A stretch of 64,000 nucleotides of DNA, taken from assembly GCA_963556145.1 (NCBI GenBank), contig OY744464.1, positions 2,852,001 through 2,916,000 on the forward strand, given 5' to 3'. This document shows positions 33,282 to 45,816 of the stretch, piece by piece. Every line of letters starts with the position of its first letter. The stretch's first letter is position 1. Both the position numbers and the translations under genes were made by a program. This DNA is from Hygrocybe punicea (taxonomy: Eukaryota > Basidiomycota > Agaricomycetes > Agaricales > Hygrophoraceae). The notes below the pieces were generated by a model, which was not told the origin of the DNA, did no database searches, and saw only the letters and a list, made by a program, of their open reading frames with translations.

Positions 33282-35623
33282 ATGCAGCCTTCCCGTCCAG
33301 GATCGACCTCGACCCGACCAGCTGTTTCTCCTCTTCCTCGACCACCCCATTACCATGTAAATACACAGACAAAAGTACTCGATACTGAACACGGTAGAAT
33401 TCTTTGTGTTGCCGACATTCGTGGTCGCCTCTCTGCTTTCAATGAACTTGCAAGAGAAGCGAACGCGAAAGCCATAATCCATACGGGCGACTTTGGTTTC
33501 TTTGGTCCGTTCATCTATCCCTCTTTTTTTCTCTTTTTTGTTCACCTAGCCTTGCCCTTCTTCAGAGGCAACTAGCCTCGACAGAATCAATGACCGTACT
33601 CTCCGTCATCTCACGATGTACTCTCCACTCATCCCGAGCGCCCAGCGCACCCACCTTCTGTCTCCAGAAAACACTCCTGCCGCCATTCGCTCAACCCTCA
33701 ACATTTCGCTCCTCTCCGAATTTCCTCTGCTTTTCTCCGGTCAAATCAAACTCCAGGTCCCGGTGTACACCGTCTGGGGCGCCTGCGAAGACGTCGTCGT
33801 CATTGAAAAATTCCGCTCAAACACTTATGTCATCGACAATCTCCACGTTCTAGACGAAGCAACGACCCGTTGTCTCGACGTCGGTGGCGTCAAACTGCGT
33901 CTGCTGGGTCTAGGCGGTGCATTGGTCCCCCACAAAATGTTTGACAATGGTGATGGTAATGCCACAATTGCTGGCGGACAAGGAACTATGTGGACGACTA
34001 CCCTCCAAATAGGCGAACTGGTGGATACTGCGCAACGAGTGTTCGACCCATCCGAGACCCGGCTTCTTGTCACACACTCCAGTCCAGGTCGTGAAGGTAT
34101 CATGGCTCAACTGGCTCTTGTACTCAAGGCCGACCTCACCATCTCTGCTGGTCTTCATTTCCGTTACGCAAGTTCTTACAACGAGTTCAGTGTTCAATCC
34201 GATTTCGACGGCTTCCGACATAAGCTTGCTGTCGGTAAAGATGGATTTGACAAAGTGTGGGATAGCGTAAAGGCTCAAGTGGACGCTGTGATCGACGAGA
34301 ATCAGCGTGTTCTTTTGGACAAGGCTCTCTCTGTCATCGAACGCGTCCCGTCTGCTCAACAGGGGCCAGGCGCTGGTGCCTCATTCACGGGAGAGGAGCC
34401 CGCATGGAAGAACTGTTGGAACTGGAATTTATGTGATGCCGCTTACGGATCACTCACTCTTGACATCAAAGAAGGCAGAGTCAGTGCCGAGCTCAAGAGT
34501 CAAGGTGTGCTCTCAGTATCATTCCAACATGCTGTTGTATCTTATCGGATGGATTTCAGGGTTCAACTACGCGTATCGCCGCTCTTCCACTCCTTCGGCC
34601 GTTGCGCCCACCCCGAACTCGAATGCATCTGCTCTCCCAACCAACAACGCCTCCAGCCCACCTACAAAGGGTTCCACCCCGATCACGAACGAACGGCCTG
34701 CCCTTCCCAACACCATTGCCAACGTCAGACCCGCCACAACTTCACCATCTCCAAACTCTGGGAAAGAGCTATCGATCGACAAAGACGTCGCCCATTCAAT
34801 AAAGGCAAATGGCGCGTCATCGGACAAGGTCGAAAGAGAAAAATCGAAAAAGAAGGAAAAGAAGGAAAAGAAAGAAAAGGAACGCATCGACAGGGATGCA
34901 AAAGAGAAGGAGAATCTTGAAGAGAAGATCGAGAGCGATCCGTTACAAACGCCCACAGTTCCTCCTCCTCCTCAAGTGTCTAAATCGGGCAAATCCACAC
35001 CCATCCCTGATGCTTCGACATCCGACATATTGAATCAACCCGACAACGAGCTCAAATCACCTGCAACGGAAAGCACTGGAGTCAGGACACCAACTGGACG
35101 AAGGCCACCAAGGAATCCATGGACCCTGTTCATGAGAATGACGGTTGTTACAAACGAGAGTGAACTGAAAGAGTTTTTTGGGGAAGCACAATCTGGTGTA
35201 AGTCCGCAACATATGTAGCCGTCTTGCGCAGGTGGTGATGGTCCGTTCAGATTACCCGTATCAATTATCCCATGTCAAATGCCGGACGGAGCCTGAAAAT
35301 TGCCTACGTCGAATTTGGGGACGAAGATGCCATGAAAGCCGGACTCGAAAAACACGCCGAGGTTTGCACTCCGTTTCGTCACAGCATATTTTTCCTGAAG
35401 CCTTGTCCAGAAACTGAAAGATACCATACCCGAAGTCAAGCAGGCCACTGACAAGGAGTCGCGCGGCGAGGGAAGCGGGTATCGCGGAGGTCCAGGGCGG
35501 GGACGTGGGCGAGGCGGAGGATTTGCTGCGCGAGGATTTGCCGCTGCAGGATTGACGAGAGGGCAACCGCAAGGCCGTAAACCCAACGGGGATTCTTCGG
35601 GCACGCCTGAAGGGGGTCCATGA
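33282..35623 (+). CDS. DUF2433-type metallophosphoesterase-like protein with C-terminal RRM and RGG tail
   Basis: Starts MQPSRPGSTSTRPAV (33282). Exon 1 ends at GDFGFF; a 60-nt intron joins EATSLDRINDRTLRHL. The N-terminal half has the calcineurin-like fold motifs in altered form: CVADIRG (Asp-x-Arg in place of Asp-x-His), HTGDFGFF, VWGACED (in place of Gly-Asn-His-Glu), LLVTHSSPGREG and SAGLHFRYASS. Then comes a Ser/Thr/Pro-rich linker, a Lys/Glu run (KKKEKKEKKEKERI, near 34850-34890) and an RRM-like segment (WTLFMRMTVVTNESELKEFF, then, across an intron ending near 35252, ITRINYPMSNAGRSLKIAYV). The tail is RGG-rich (GRGRGRGGGFAARG). The stop is at 35621-35623. The first half matches the fungal DUF2433 family. 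The role is unknown; RNA binding is inferred from the tail. Confidence 0.75.
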
Positions 35624-35908
35624 TCAGTAGGTGCTGTCTTACGGACAGAGAAAGTATCAGTATCCCTTGGAGGATTCCGGCTGGCGTCGACGTCGTGGTG
35701 ACGACGACACGTTGCTTGATGAACTTTGTTAATACTTCTTCACTCCTAATCATGCGTGGATTTGCCATCCATGCACTCTTGCTTCAGATTTCGTTATGCT
35801 CGTATTATCATGCTACTGCCAGTTAACTTAGACTTGCATTTGTTTGGATGGTCATGTATCTAACCAAGTGTGGTCATGTGAGCTTTAGACGTCAATACAC
35901 TGACCAGC

Positions 35909-37576
35909 ATGCTTCGTGCCCCCCTGCGCACAGCGACTGCGCTGAGAGTTCGCCCATCGAGGTATCTCATCACTTTCTTCCAACCGCCATCTCCTGAAAT
36001 TGCCCCCTCTTCGAGAACGTTCTCTTCGTCGCCATGTAGCCGCTCTCAGCTGAACTCCTTGGATACGTTTACAGAAGAGGAACAGATGCTCAGAGAGTCA
36101 GGTATGTCTCCATCTGTGTCGCACCTTTCCTTTATCGTGATCGCCTCACGGGCAGTTCAAAAGTTCGCGAACGATGTCGTGGTTCCGAGAGTTCGTGAAA
36201 TGGATGAGAGCGAGATGATGGATCCTGTTATTATACAGGGTTTATTCGAGCAGGGTGTCAGTAAACTCATTTATTTGACAATCGCTCATGCTTATATCCC
36301 TACAGCTCATGGCAATTGAAACCAGTGTGGATCACGGCGGATCGGAGTCTTCATTTACGTCCGCCATCATTGCCATCGAAGAGCTCGCCAAGGTGGACCC
36401 CTCAGTTTCGGTCCTCTGTGATGTCCACAATACTCTTGTCAACACCATATTCCGCAAATACGGAACCGAAGAACAACAGAACAAGTGGTTACCCCTACTC
36501 GCGGAATCCAAGGTCAACCAGATTATCTTGGTCTTGGATTAAGTTCACGTCGCTCTTTCTTGCTAGCTGGGATCGTTTTGTTTGTCAGAACCTGCTTCAG
36601 GTTCAGACGCTTTCGCGTTGCAGACCCGTGCCAAAAAGGATGGTGACAACTGGATCATCAACGGCTCAAAAATGTGGATTACCAACTCATACGAAGCCGA
36701 AATCTTCCTCATTTTCGCTAATGTTCGTGTTTATTCATTCAACATGTCGGTTTACCCCCATTTTTCGCGGCAGGTTGACCCGAGTAAAGGTTACAAAGGT
36801 ATCACCTGTTTTGTTGCCACCAAAGATATGGGTATACAGATTGCAAAGAAGGAGCAGAAATTGGGAATCAGAGCGTCCTCCACTTGCACTGTCAACTTCG
36901 ATGATCTCAAGGTACCTGCCGAGAATATTATCGGAGGAGAAGGGAAGGGTTACAAGGCGAGTACACTTGGAACTACCCTAGAGCTCTCAGGGTTGACAGG
37001 TATACCAGATCGCAATTGAGATACTGAATGAAGGTAAGAAATCTCAGCGCCTTGCCTTGCGACTCGATTGGCCACACCATTCTCGAGTGTTTAGGTCGAA
37101 TCGGCATCGCAGCCCAAATGCTCGGTCTGGCCCAAGGCGCTTTCAACAAGTCTGTCCCCTACACGTACTCACGCAGCCAGTTCGGTCAAGCAATCGGCAC
37201 CTTCCAGGGCATGGCCTTCCAAATAGCACAAGCTGCAGTCGACATCGAGTCCGCCCGACTGCTAACATACAATGCTGCACGGCGGAAGGAGGAGGGTAAG
37301 AGTTTCACCAAGGAAGCTGCTATGGCAAAGTATTGGTCTAGTGTTATCGCACAAAGAGTGTCCGGTCAGGCTATTGAATGGGCTGGTGGAGTCGGCTTCA
37401 CCAGGGAGACTGGTATCGAGAAGTACTGGAGAGATTCAAAGATCGTGAGCCAAATGGTCATCCTGACGAATTTCATCACAGCTAATGTGGTTTATATAAA
37501 GGGTGCGATTTACGAAGGCACATCGAACATTCAGCTGCAGACCATCGCCAAATTTGTTCAGAAAGAATATTCGTAG
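35909..37576 (+). CDS. ACADSB: Short/branched-chain acyl-CoA dehydrogenase, mitochondrial
   Basis: An FAD enzyme that introduces a trans-2 double bond into short or 2-methyl-branched acyl-CoAs, in isoleucine/valine and fatty-acid breakdown in the matrix. The N-terminus [20 protein letters not shown] is Arg/Ser-rich without acids, a targeting peptide. Exons are about 35909-36100, 36155-36258, 36305-36512, 36573-36720, 36774-36955, 37005-37033, 37095-37444 and 37500-37576. Motifs are [70 protein letters not shown] and the catalytic-base segment [12 protein letters not shown], where the Glu is in the position used by SBCAD/SCAD. It ends KFVQKEYS. Only 39 bp separate its stop from that of the convergent carrier gene. 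Confidence 0.88.
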
Positions 37577-37615
37577 TCCGTGTAAGAGTGAAATGTGTAT
37601 GCGTGATCACTTGAA

Positions 37616-38996
37616 TCATTTCATCGGTGTGGATTTTGATGTCCGTATAAACAAAAGGACACCCTCATAAACTGCCCACCCAATTGCTGAGCTTATTATT
37701 TTGCGAGACACACGCAATGAAGCGCCATCAAAGAATCCTGAGATTCCTCGTTGCTGGTCGAAACCAGTTGTCAAATTCCTGGCTGCAAGAGGAAGTTAAA
37801 ACTCACTTCCCAGATCGTTTTGACGGTCACTTTAAATCCGTGATACCTGTCTTCAGAGCGAACTTGAAGTTTTGTCTGCAATCCATGTAATAAACCCAAG
37901 GGTGAGCTAGACGAAAAATCATATATCTACCTTGATGACATCAAATGGGTGAGTGGCCATAGTACTGATAGCACCGGCAGACGCAGCAGAAAAGCCGTGG
38001 ATAACTGTGGATTGCGTGTTAGATGTCGGCTGTAAAATAAATGCTATGAACATGAGAAATTAAGGCGGGAAGGCGCGCATGGAGTGTCGACGAGTCGCAC
38101 AGGTTTCGCGCTTGATGCTTTCATAAAAGACGAGAAAGATCCCGGCGTACGGCGCGTCTCGGAGGGATGATGCAATGAAGCCCCGGAGAATTTCGGATGG
38201 TCCCAAGCGAACGATGGAAACGAACGCCTCTGGGAGGCTTTTGTAGGAATAGATGTTGCTCTGCTGACCCACGATTACACCAGAACAGTTACCAGACGCC
38301 CATGCTTCTTACCTCGAATCGTGCTTTCAATACAGACAATGGGTTTAAAAGGAACCCAACACCAACACGGGTCGTTGCTCCAGCAATCAGGTTACCTTGA
38401 CTTGTGAGAGCTGGAAGAACGGAGGATGAGTTGGCTATTTCAGATCTTGGCTGTCCCTGAGGAGAAGTTGAAAAGTAAGGGGAAGTTGCCATGACGGTGC
38501 GTAATTGGGTCAGACTCGTCATGTATAGAGCTACTCCGGGAATGTTGCTAAACCAAGAAATGCGATGTCATCAGTCGCGTGAGGTCGACGGGGTAGTATA
38601 ATGTTGCATACCGGAGGAGTGTGGCGGTAGTACCTCTCCACAGGCCAGTAAGACCATTAGAAGCCACGATATCGCGTGCGGTACGCATAATTATAATTGC
38701 ATTTCTAGATAAAAGACGACATTAACCATGGTGGCGACAGGAACTTGGAATTCTACTAACCTTGACTTGAGGGAACCATCTCCTTGTTGAACCCTCGTCT
38801 TGAGCAGGTCCACTTGGACACCAATAAGTTTCCCGAAACTGATAATACTGAACCATGACTGACAAGGTTGAAGGCAGATTGTTGACGCCAGTCCAGATAA
38901 CGCGCCTAGTAAGACGGCCGATGTGAGGCGAGCCGACAACAGTCATTAGCAGTCCTGACCTGAGAACAATTGTTGCCCAACATTGCTCACTGGCAT
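37616..38996 (-). CDS. HEM25: Mitochondrial glycine carrier, SLC25A38/HEM25 type
   Basis: Inner-membrane carrier that imports glycine for 5-aminolevulinate and heme synthesis. Three carrier signatures are visible: PLDLLKTRVQQGDGSL (across an intron near 38810-38865), GFLLNPLSVLKARFE near 38360-38320, and THPFDVIKTKLQ (across an intron near 37880-37935). SGLASTICLQP near the start, IPGVALYMTS and ISGFFDGASLRVSRK near the end support the SLC25A38 subgroup. The stop is at 37616-37618. The start is uncertain: ATG at 38996 is the best candidate, because an in-frame stop lies just before the SARLTSAVLLG segment and an intron is needed between them. It shares a 64-bp intergenic space with SPT4. Confidence 0.82.
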
Positions 38997-39060
38997 ATGT
39001 ACGAGATGACCGACACGTGCAGCTTCAAGCTTCTACTAGTTTGAGTCTACGCCCTTGGAC
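38997..39060. promoter_or_regulatory. Very short divergent promoter region, HEM25/SPT4
   Basis: If the two start codons are right, only 64 bp lie between them, so promoter elements must overlap the 5' ends of both genes. Inferred from layout; no motif assigned. Confidence 0.4.
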
Positions 39061-39524
39061 ATGGCCTCCATTCCAGTCCAAGCAAAATCCAAACAACTAC
39101 GAGCATGTCTTTTGTGCTCCATCATCCAACACCCATTGGATTTCAGGAAGAACGGCTGTCCCAATTGCGAGGAAATCATGCAGGTTCGCATGCCTTTTCT
39201 GACCTCAAGTCACTCGACTGGATATCTGTTTCATTGCACAGATGAAAGGTTCACCAGACCGCATCGGTGTATGTACAACTGCCTACTTTGACGGGATCAT
39301 CGCAGTCGTCGACCCAGAAACCAGCTGGGTGGCAAGATGGCAGCGAACTTGTGGGTGCTCCTTATTTATTTATTATGTAGTTACTCATGACTGACCGCAT
39401 AGCAAAATACGTCCGGGGCATGTATGCCGTTCGCGTAAAAGGTCGTATCCCCGAGGACGTAGATGCGGAGCTTCACAGTCGCGGCATCAAGTATCGTCCT
39501 CGAGACGAAACGGAACAGGATTAA
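39061..39524 (+). CDS. SPT4: Transcription elongation factor SPT4
   Basis: Zinc-finger partner of SPT5 (DSIF) that stabilises elongating RNA polymerase II. Starts MASIPVQAKSKQLRACLLCS. The four zinc ligands are in CLLC and CPNC (FRKNGCPNCEEIMQ). After an intron at about 39184-39239 the conserved block reads RIGVCTTAYFDGIIAVVDPE and SWVARWQR. A second intron (39357-39404) joins to KYVRGMYAVRVKGRIPEDV. It ends with taa at 39522-39524. Length near 120 residues and motif order fit SPT4. Convergent with the lipase gene 127 bp away. Confidence 0.93.
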
Positions 39525-39651
39525 TGGATAATCGGGTATACTCGATGTTATTAACCATACGGCGATGACTTGGCCCGCGTATTTGGTGACAATAATAATA
39601 CTGGTACTGAAGTTGATTGATCGTGAACTAGAATCAACCACGACAATAATG

Positions 39652-42251
39652 TCACAGCAAGTCGTGCAACACTCTATCGTATTGATGGGGCATATGTGCA
39701 CTAGGAATCAATTTCAGCAGGTAAGCGTCGGCGGGTGTGGATCCGATACAGACCTGAGCATGTCCCGTGCAAAAATGACTTGCGAAAAAACCTTTTCGAC
39801 ATCCAAAACCTCAAATAGCCTCAACTTATCACCACCAGTTTGCGATTTGTTGGCGGAACACCGGTGCGAGAGATGCAGGTCAGTGTCCCTCATCGCCCAT
39901 AGAACTCGGCCGGGAGGAAACGTGTTAGCCATTTGCATATTGGCTTCAAGGGTCTTCCTCACCGCGACAAACTGGATAAAAACATGAAGTGGAGTCAGGG
40001 AACACCGTTTAAATGCTAACCCCGTTGTCGGAGAGAAAAAAATACCCAGTTCGGGTCATCTACTGATCCTGACCCAGCTTTCCAACGTTCAGCCCGCTTG
40101 ATTACCGCTGAATATCCCTCACATCCGTTCCCTTCAGCATCACCGTCAGCGTTGCATAACCACAGTGCGGCATTTCGGATATCCCGCACATGGTCCAAGG
40201 AGAGTCGAGATACAACATCATGTGAATAGACAAAGGATACAATGAGTTTCGATGCCAGGCGACCCAATGCAGCATCCATCAGACAGCTGAAAATTTTCGG
40301 CGTTCGTTCAATTATCAACCGAGAAAATTCTCAATACAGAACGTACGGTGGCGCGAAACAATACACGGATACTTGCCGTCCTACTGGCAATCCGCTTGAC
40401 CGCACAGTCAGGCAGGTTTTTGGGTCAGCCCAAATCTGCAAGAAAAGTCAGTCGACACTCAAATTTGGAGGATATCCTTGCTAGATTGCCGAAACTTACC
40501 AGACCCAAAAGCGCTGCAACACCGGCTCCAAGACTATGTCCACATAACACAAGCTCTTGAGGTAGAATGCGTAATGCGTGGACAACAAGAAGGATAAGTT
40601 GAGGATTACTAACCATAATCAGGATTTCGATGGAGAGCTTCAAGTACGGCCAGTTGTACTGGTTTTCCAATGTCACCCATTGCATGTGCCATACGTAGCA
40701 TGCCGCTATGTACATGGTATCGTGGCTGCGAGACCGAAGAAGAAGAAGGAAGAGGCATGTGTCGAGTAGGGATAGATAATCGACCAGGTACCCACATATC
40801 CTCGTCCGCCTCCGATGTATTACTCAGGGTTGATGCGGGCTCGAAATCAGCTGATTCACAGGTCAAGTCGACGGCGATTTCGTTCAGCGACATTGTTCCT
40901 TTCAGTGGAGAGGTTGAGTTACTCCAACCACCGCCGATCAAAAGAACACGAACCTCGGATCACCAATACGATTTGCGCTCTGTGGTGGTCAGTCAACACC
41001 CAGAAGCGGGGCATCAAATGCTCAGCACCAATTACTGCTGTCGCAGGAATCTTGACCTTCTCTGCCCGGGTTTTCTGCACAGGAGAATTGGCAAATCTCT
41101 CAAAAATCTCCTGGTCGTGCTTTCCAAGAAGAATATCCCACCAAGAGTATTGGGTATTGTCTATTTCATCGGGAGGAGGAAGTTCGCCTGCAGCTTCAGC
41201 TTCAGAGGCATCGATGGCAGTTGCTAGCTTGGATTCTTCCGAAGCCTTATCATCGAGTGTTGTACTTGCAGGAGGTAATTTACGAGAATGAGAGAAAGGT
41301 GAGGTGGGAGATATCCCAAAGAATAATAGACTGGCCCCTCCATATCCTGCGAGAACTATCTTCGACAGCCGTCGCAAAGTTGCCTTCAGTTCAGAATTTG
41401 ACGGATGCGGCTGAAAATCGATTCGGGGTCGCTTCGCAGATAGCTTGTGTCTTCCAACGGGTCCGTGGTGTTGCGAAAACACAGACTGCGAACGCACCGG
41501 TGCGACGCCAATATCCGCAGAGATGATTTGACCAATATTTCCCGGAAAGATGACATCTGAGGTGACGCGCACATGAGAGCCCCTGCGCTCTCGTAAAGAA
41601 TCAAATTGTCTGGGAGCTTCCACTCGGATCTCGCGAAGGGAGTTAAACCAACGTTGCTCTTGCCATTCCTGGGTTACGCCTTGTAAAGCTACCCACGCTA
41701 CCAATGCCTTTGCGATTTGTGTTATGCCGTAGCGTTGAATGGGTAGATGACTTCCAAAAGCTGGTTCTCTCCATTCGCGTTTAATCAGTGTGATAAAAGA
41801 CGCCAACGAGAAGGAAGCCTCGCTGTTTCCGGGAATTATGACGGAAAGGACGTTAATGGAGCTGTGTGCAGCAATAAGCGACGTCGAGGTGATATACTCG
41901 CCCAGGAAGATGGGGGCGAGCACGAGCTGTTCTGCAATAGAAATAACATTGGCCACAGCGTCACCGAGAATGGGACTCGTGACGGTGTTACCACCGAAGA
42001 ATGCACAATCAACAGCAGAAGAAGTAAGGCCAACGGCAGTGGAGGCAATCTCCCGAGTAATTGAGAACTATGGCCCCAGAGCCTATACAGTCAGAAAATA
42101 ATAATCTTGCGGATGCAATTTTCGTGCTCACCCCAAGCTTTGTACTCGACTTGACAGCAGAGAAACCGAAAGAGGTGATGGTGGACGCAAAATCAACTCC
42201 CTGTCGAGTGTAGATATCCCAATTCTTGGAAGTCATTAATAAATGAACCAT
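39652..42251 (-). CDS. sn1-specific diacylglycerol lipase-like protein (class 3 lipase fold)
   Basis: A predicted serine hydrolase acting on diacylglycerol at membranes. The start at 42251 (MVHLLMTSKNWDIYTRQGVD) leads to Ala/Ser/Val-rich segments (LGDAVANVISIAEQLVLAP, INVLSVIIPGNSEASFSLAS). The lipase domain has IVLVIRGTMSLNEIAVDLTC, HSGMLRMAHAM, the nucleophile elbow LCGHSLGAGVAALLGL (Ser in GHSLG), FAPPCLTDAGL region and FVYSHDVVSRLS (Asp of the triad likely here). The C-terminal SAHMPHQYDRVLHDLL carries a His suited to the triad. The last intron (about 39681-39738) removes an apparent stop. Typical of fungal DAGL-like lipases. The stop is at 39652-39654. Confidence 0.8.
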
Positions 42252-42489
42252 GGGAGAGCAGGCCCAGTGAAAAGTCCGAAGGTTAAGAAAGATTTATATA
42301 TGATAAGTCCTTTTATATCGATTTGTAAGTGATAAGATCTAGCAACATTATATCAACAACGACTTCGTCGACATTCCTTGTGTTCGTTTCGACTGAAAAC
42401 GACATTTTCATGTGGTAAGTACATGTCTCTCGAGTTTGTACCTATAAAATAAAGTGTCGAAACAACAGTCACAACGAACCGCTGTAAAG
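42252..42489. other. Divergent gap between the lipase and Plavaka-like genes
   Basis: 238 bp, AT-rich, with TATATATGATAAG and TATAAAATAAAG strings (near 42296 and 42442) that could serve as TATA-like elements for the transposase gene. No terminal inverted repeat was identified here. Confidence 0.3.
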
Positions 42490-45400
42490 ATGTCAACACA
42501 GCGCAACTACTACTGCGACTGTGTTCGATACTGTGGCACCCTGCAGATGGTGTCCCGGAGGACGTACTTTGCACATGCTCAATATCGTAGGGTTCGACTT
42601 CGCACAGCTCTCGATGAGTATCTTGCCCAGCAGGACCCTGGGCCCGAACCTACAACAAGTCACCATCTCGCTGAGCCAGGACATGGCGCTTGCCTGGACG
42701 TCGACGCCGATCGAGACGAATTAGAACTGGGAGATGTTCTTATTGAAGGAGTTAATGAGAATCATGGGAATGAAGATGCTGATGAGGATATCTATGTCGA
42801 CAACGATGTCCAACCCGACTATATCCCAATCCCCCATCCTCTTCACAACAATCCTGGTGTTGAACCAAATCCTGATGATATTATCATGGTAGGTAGTTGT
42901 GTATTAATTGATGAAAATTCACTGATATCAACCCTTTTCTCAGCTGGAACCTCAGGATGTGGTACACGACCACGGCTGTCTTGCGGATGCACCTGTATCT
43001 CTCGACAATCCACCTCTCCCTGATCTTCCTCTTGCAAACCAGGATCTTCAGCCTACTGTCGAGGATGCCACCTTGGATGACCTCAAGATCTCTCTTGCTT
43101 TCATCAATCTAATACGTTCCGCTGCACTTGACAATGGTGATCTCGACCCCGACACAATCCACCGACTGCGAAATCCTGAGCAAGGACCACCTGATGTGGA
43201 CGACCCCGACTTAATTCTCGCCATCAAAATATATTTAGCGACCACCAAAGCCTCGCAAGACACATATACAGAAGTCGGACAAGCCATATCTGAGCGCTTC
43301 GAAGACTGTGAGTTCCTCTCAATAGATCGCTTGAAACGCAAGATCACTGGGATCACTGGGATCGTCCCGATAGTCCATGATATGTGCATCAACTCTTGTG
43401 TTGGGTACACCGGCCCTTTTTCTGAACTAACTCACTGTCCTACATGTGGTATGCTGCGTTACGATCCACTCAAATTTAATGCCAGCAATGGCGAGATCCG
43501 CATTCCCCAACAAACCTTTTGCACGATCCCATTGGGACCGCAAATCCAGGCATTATGGCGAAGCAAGGAGAGTGCTACAGCTATGCGATACCGCTCCACT
43601 CGTACACGGCAACTTCTTGATGAAATCCGAGCTAAAGGAGGTGTCCTGGATGTATATGAAGATTTTTTATCAGGCTCAGAGTACCTCGACGCGTTCTCCA
43701 AAGGTCGGATCAACGACCACGACACCGCCCTTCTTTTCTCAGTCGATGGTGCCCAACTATTTGAGAGCAAAGGATCTACTTGTTGGGTATCCATATGGGT
43801 CGTTTTCGACATTGCTCCCGATGGCAGATACAAGGTTGCTCGAGTATCTCCCGCTAGCTTCATTCCTGGACCCAATCCACCCAAGATTTTTGATTCATTC
43901 GTTTACCCCAGTCTCCATCACATCTCCGCGCTACAGCATGAAGGCTTCTCCATTTGGGACGCAAACGATGGGATTGTTCATGAATCTCGCCCTTTCTTTG
44001 TCATTGGTGCCGCAGATGGCCCGGGTGCAACCCATCTTCATGGCCTCACGGGCCATCAAGGTTACTACTCATGCCGATTGTATTGTCCCATCAAAGGACG
44101 CCGAGTTCCAGGTGACAACACTTATTATCCTGCTCATCTCAAGCCTGCCGATTACATCCTCGAGGGTTGTGACCATGACGATTACCCCTTTCATCGAATG
44201 CCCATTCGCCCACCAGGCGAATATCTACAGAATCTCCGCCATCTTGTCACATCGGCAAACAAAACGCAATACGAACACCGACGCAAGGAAACCGGTATTG
44301 TCAAGCCCAGCATCTTAGCTGGCTTACATCCTGAACGTACGCTTCCTCTCCCTGGATGTTGTGGGGGCGATCTCATGCACCTTGTTGCATTCAACATCAC
44401 GGATCTAAACCTCTCACTCTGGCGTGGGACTGCTGTTTGCAAACCAGGTGATGACAAGGCGACGTGGGATTGGGCCGTGCTACAAGGTGACATTTGGCAG
44501 GAACATGGAGCGGCAGTTGCTGGGATGACACCCTACCTCCCTGGATCATTTGACGTACCACCGAGAAATCCCGCTGAGAAAATCTCTAGCGGATACAAAG
44601 CCTGGGAGTATTTGACATATATGTTCGTCTTAGGTCCTGGTCTTCTTTATGGTGTCCTCCCCAACCCTTATTTCCAAAACTACTGCAAACTTGTCCTCGC
44701 TATTCGCATTCTGCACCAACGCAGGATAACCAAAGAGGAACTCAAGCAAGCACACGACCTGTTAATTGAATATGTCAGGGAATTCGAGGAGATTTATTGT
44801 CAAAGGCAGACTAATCGCATCCATTTTTGTCGACCAGCCTTGCACGGTGTCTTGCATCTCGCACATGAAGTTGCTCGGCTTGGACCCCCATCCTATTACA
44901 CTCAGTGGACAATGGAACGCACTATCGGAAACCTGACAGAAGAAATGAAGCAACCATCGAAACTCTACACCAACTTGGCCCAACGAGGTATTCGTCGTGC
45001 ACAAGTAAATGCACTGAAATCTATGATACCTGGACTTGAAAGAACGCAAGGGACTCCTCGTGGCTCACAAGACGTTGGAAACGGTTACATCCTCCTTCGT
45101 GCAAAGGACGAGACCATGCAAACCCTGCGTGGAGCTGCCGGAGCTGCAATCCGTGCATATATGGAAGAGGCTACCGGTGAGGATTTGGCTGAATGGAATC
45201 CAAGGGTATTTCGATGGGCACGACTCCACCTCCCTACAGGACAGATTGCACGATCGGCTTGGAAAGAAAAATTGAAAGGGCTTGAGCATGTACGCATGTC
45301 TCGCAACGTCAAGGTAATTCACAATTCTATACTCATGCTAATATACTCACGCTGTCTCCAGATTGTACTCAACGATACTTTGAATTATGCCGAGACTCAA

Positions 45401-45673
45401 TTTTTCTTTCAGGCCACTATTCACAATGAAATCAAGTCACTGGCTTTAGTATCAACATATTCTGCACCAGACATTCGACTACTGCGCGAATCATGCAACA
45501 CCATCTGGGCTTGTCAATATCAGGCGCAGGAAGGGTTGAGAGTAATTGATGTAACCGACATCCATGCAGTCGTTGCTATCGCGCCTCTCCCTCAAAACAA
45601 TTCCTTGTTTTTCGCAGCCGAGAAGTTAGGGTTGGATGTGGCGGTTTTGGGTGGCATTGAGGAAGATCCATGA
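42490..45673 (+). CDS. Plavaka-like CACTA-type transposase, apparently intact
   Basis: Starts MSTQRNYYCDCVRYCG, the Cys-rich finger typical of Plavaka proteins. An acidic segment follows, then one intron at about 42890-42943 (GTAGGT...CTCAG). From 42959 a single open frame of about 900 codons runs to 45673. It holds MCINSCVGYTGPFSELTHCP (second Cys pair), KIFDSFVYPSLHHISALQHE, LTGHQGYYSCRLYCPIKGRR, YYPAHLKP, GCCGGDLMHLVAFNITDLN (the Tnp2 GxxxDxMHL block), TQWTMERTIGNLTEEMKQPS and the family's usual end, VVAIAPLPQN ... LFFAAEKLGLDVAVLGGIEE. A possible intron lies at 45314-45361. No stop or frameshift is seen. TIRs and target duplications were not found, so the element could be active, an immobile relic or a co-opted gene. 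Confidence 0.85.
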
Positions 45674-45816
45674 GATTACGGTGATTGTCCTCTGAATGTA
45701 CTTGTATACACTGTTCAATTGATTGATTTGCTTGGGTACAACTTTGAGAGTAACTAACGTGAACGAGGCTCGACAAATAGACTGCAAAAATGCTACAAAG
45801 TACTGCAAACGACAAC

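Noticed and set aside
34567..34956. Minus-strand open frame rich in Ser/Phe opposite the DUF2433 gene
   Set aside because: It is the antisense of the Lys/Glu-rich linker; no features of its own.
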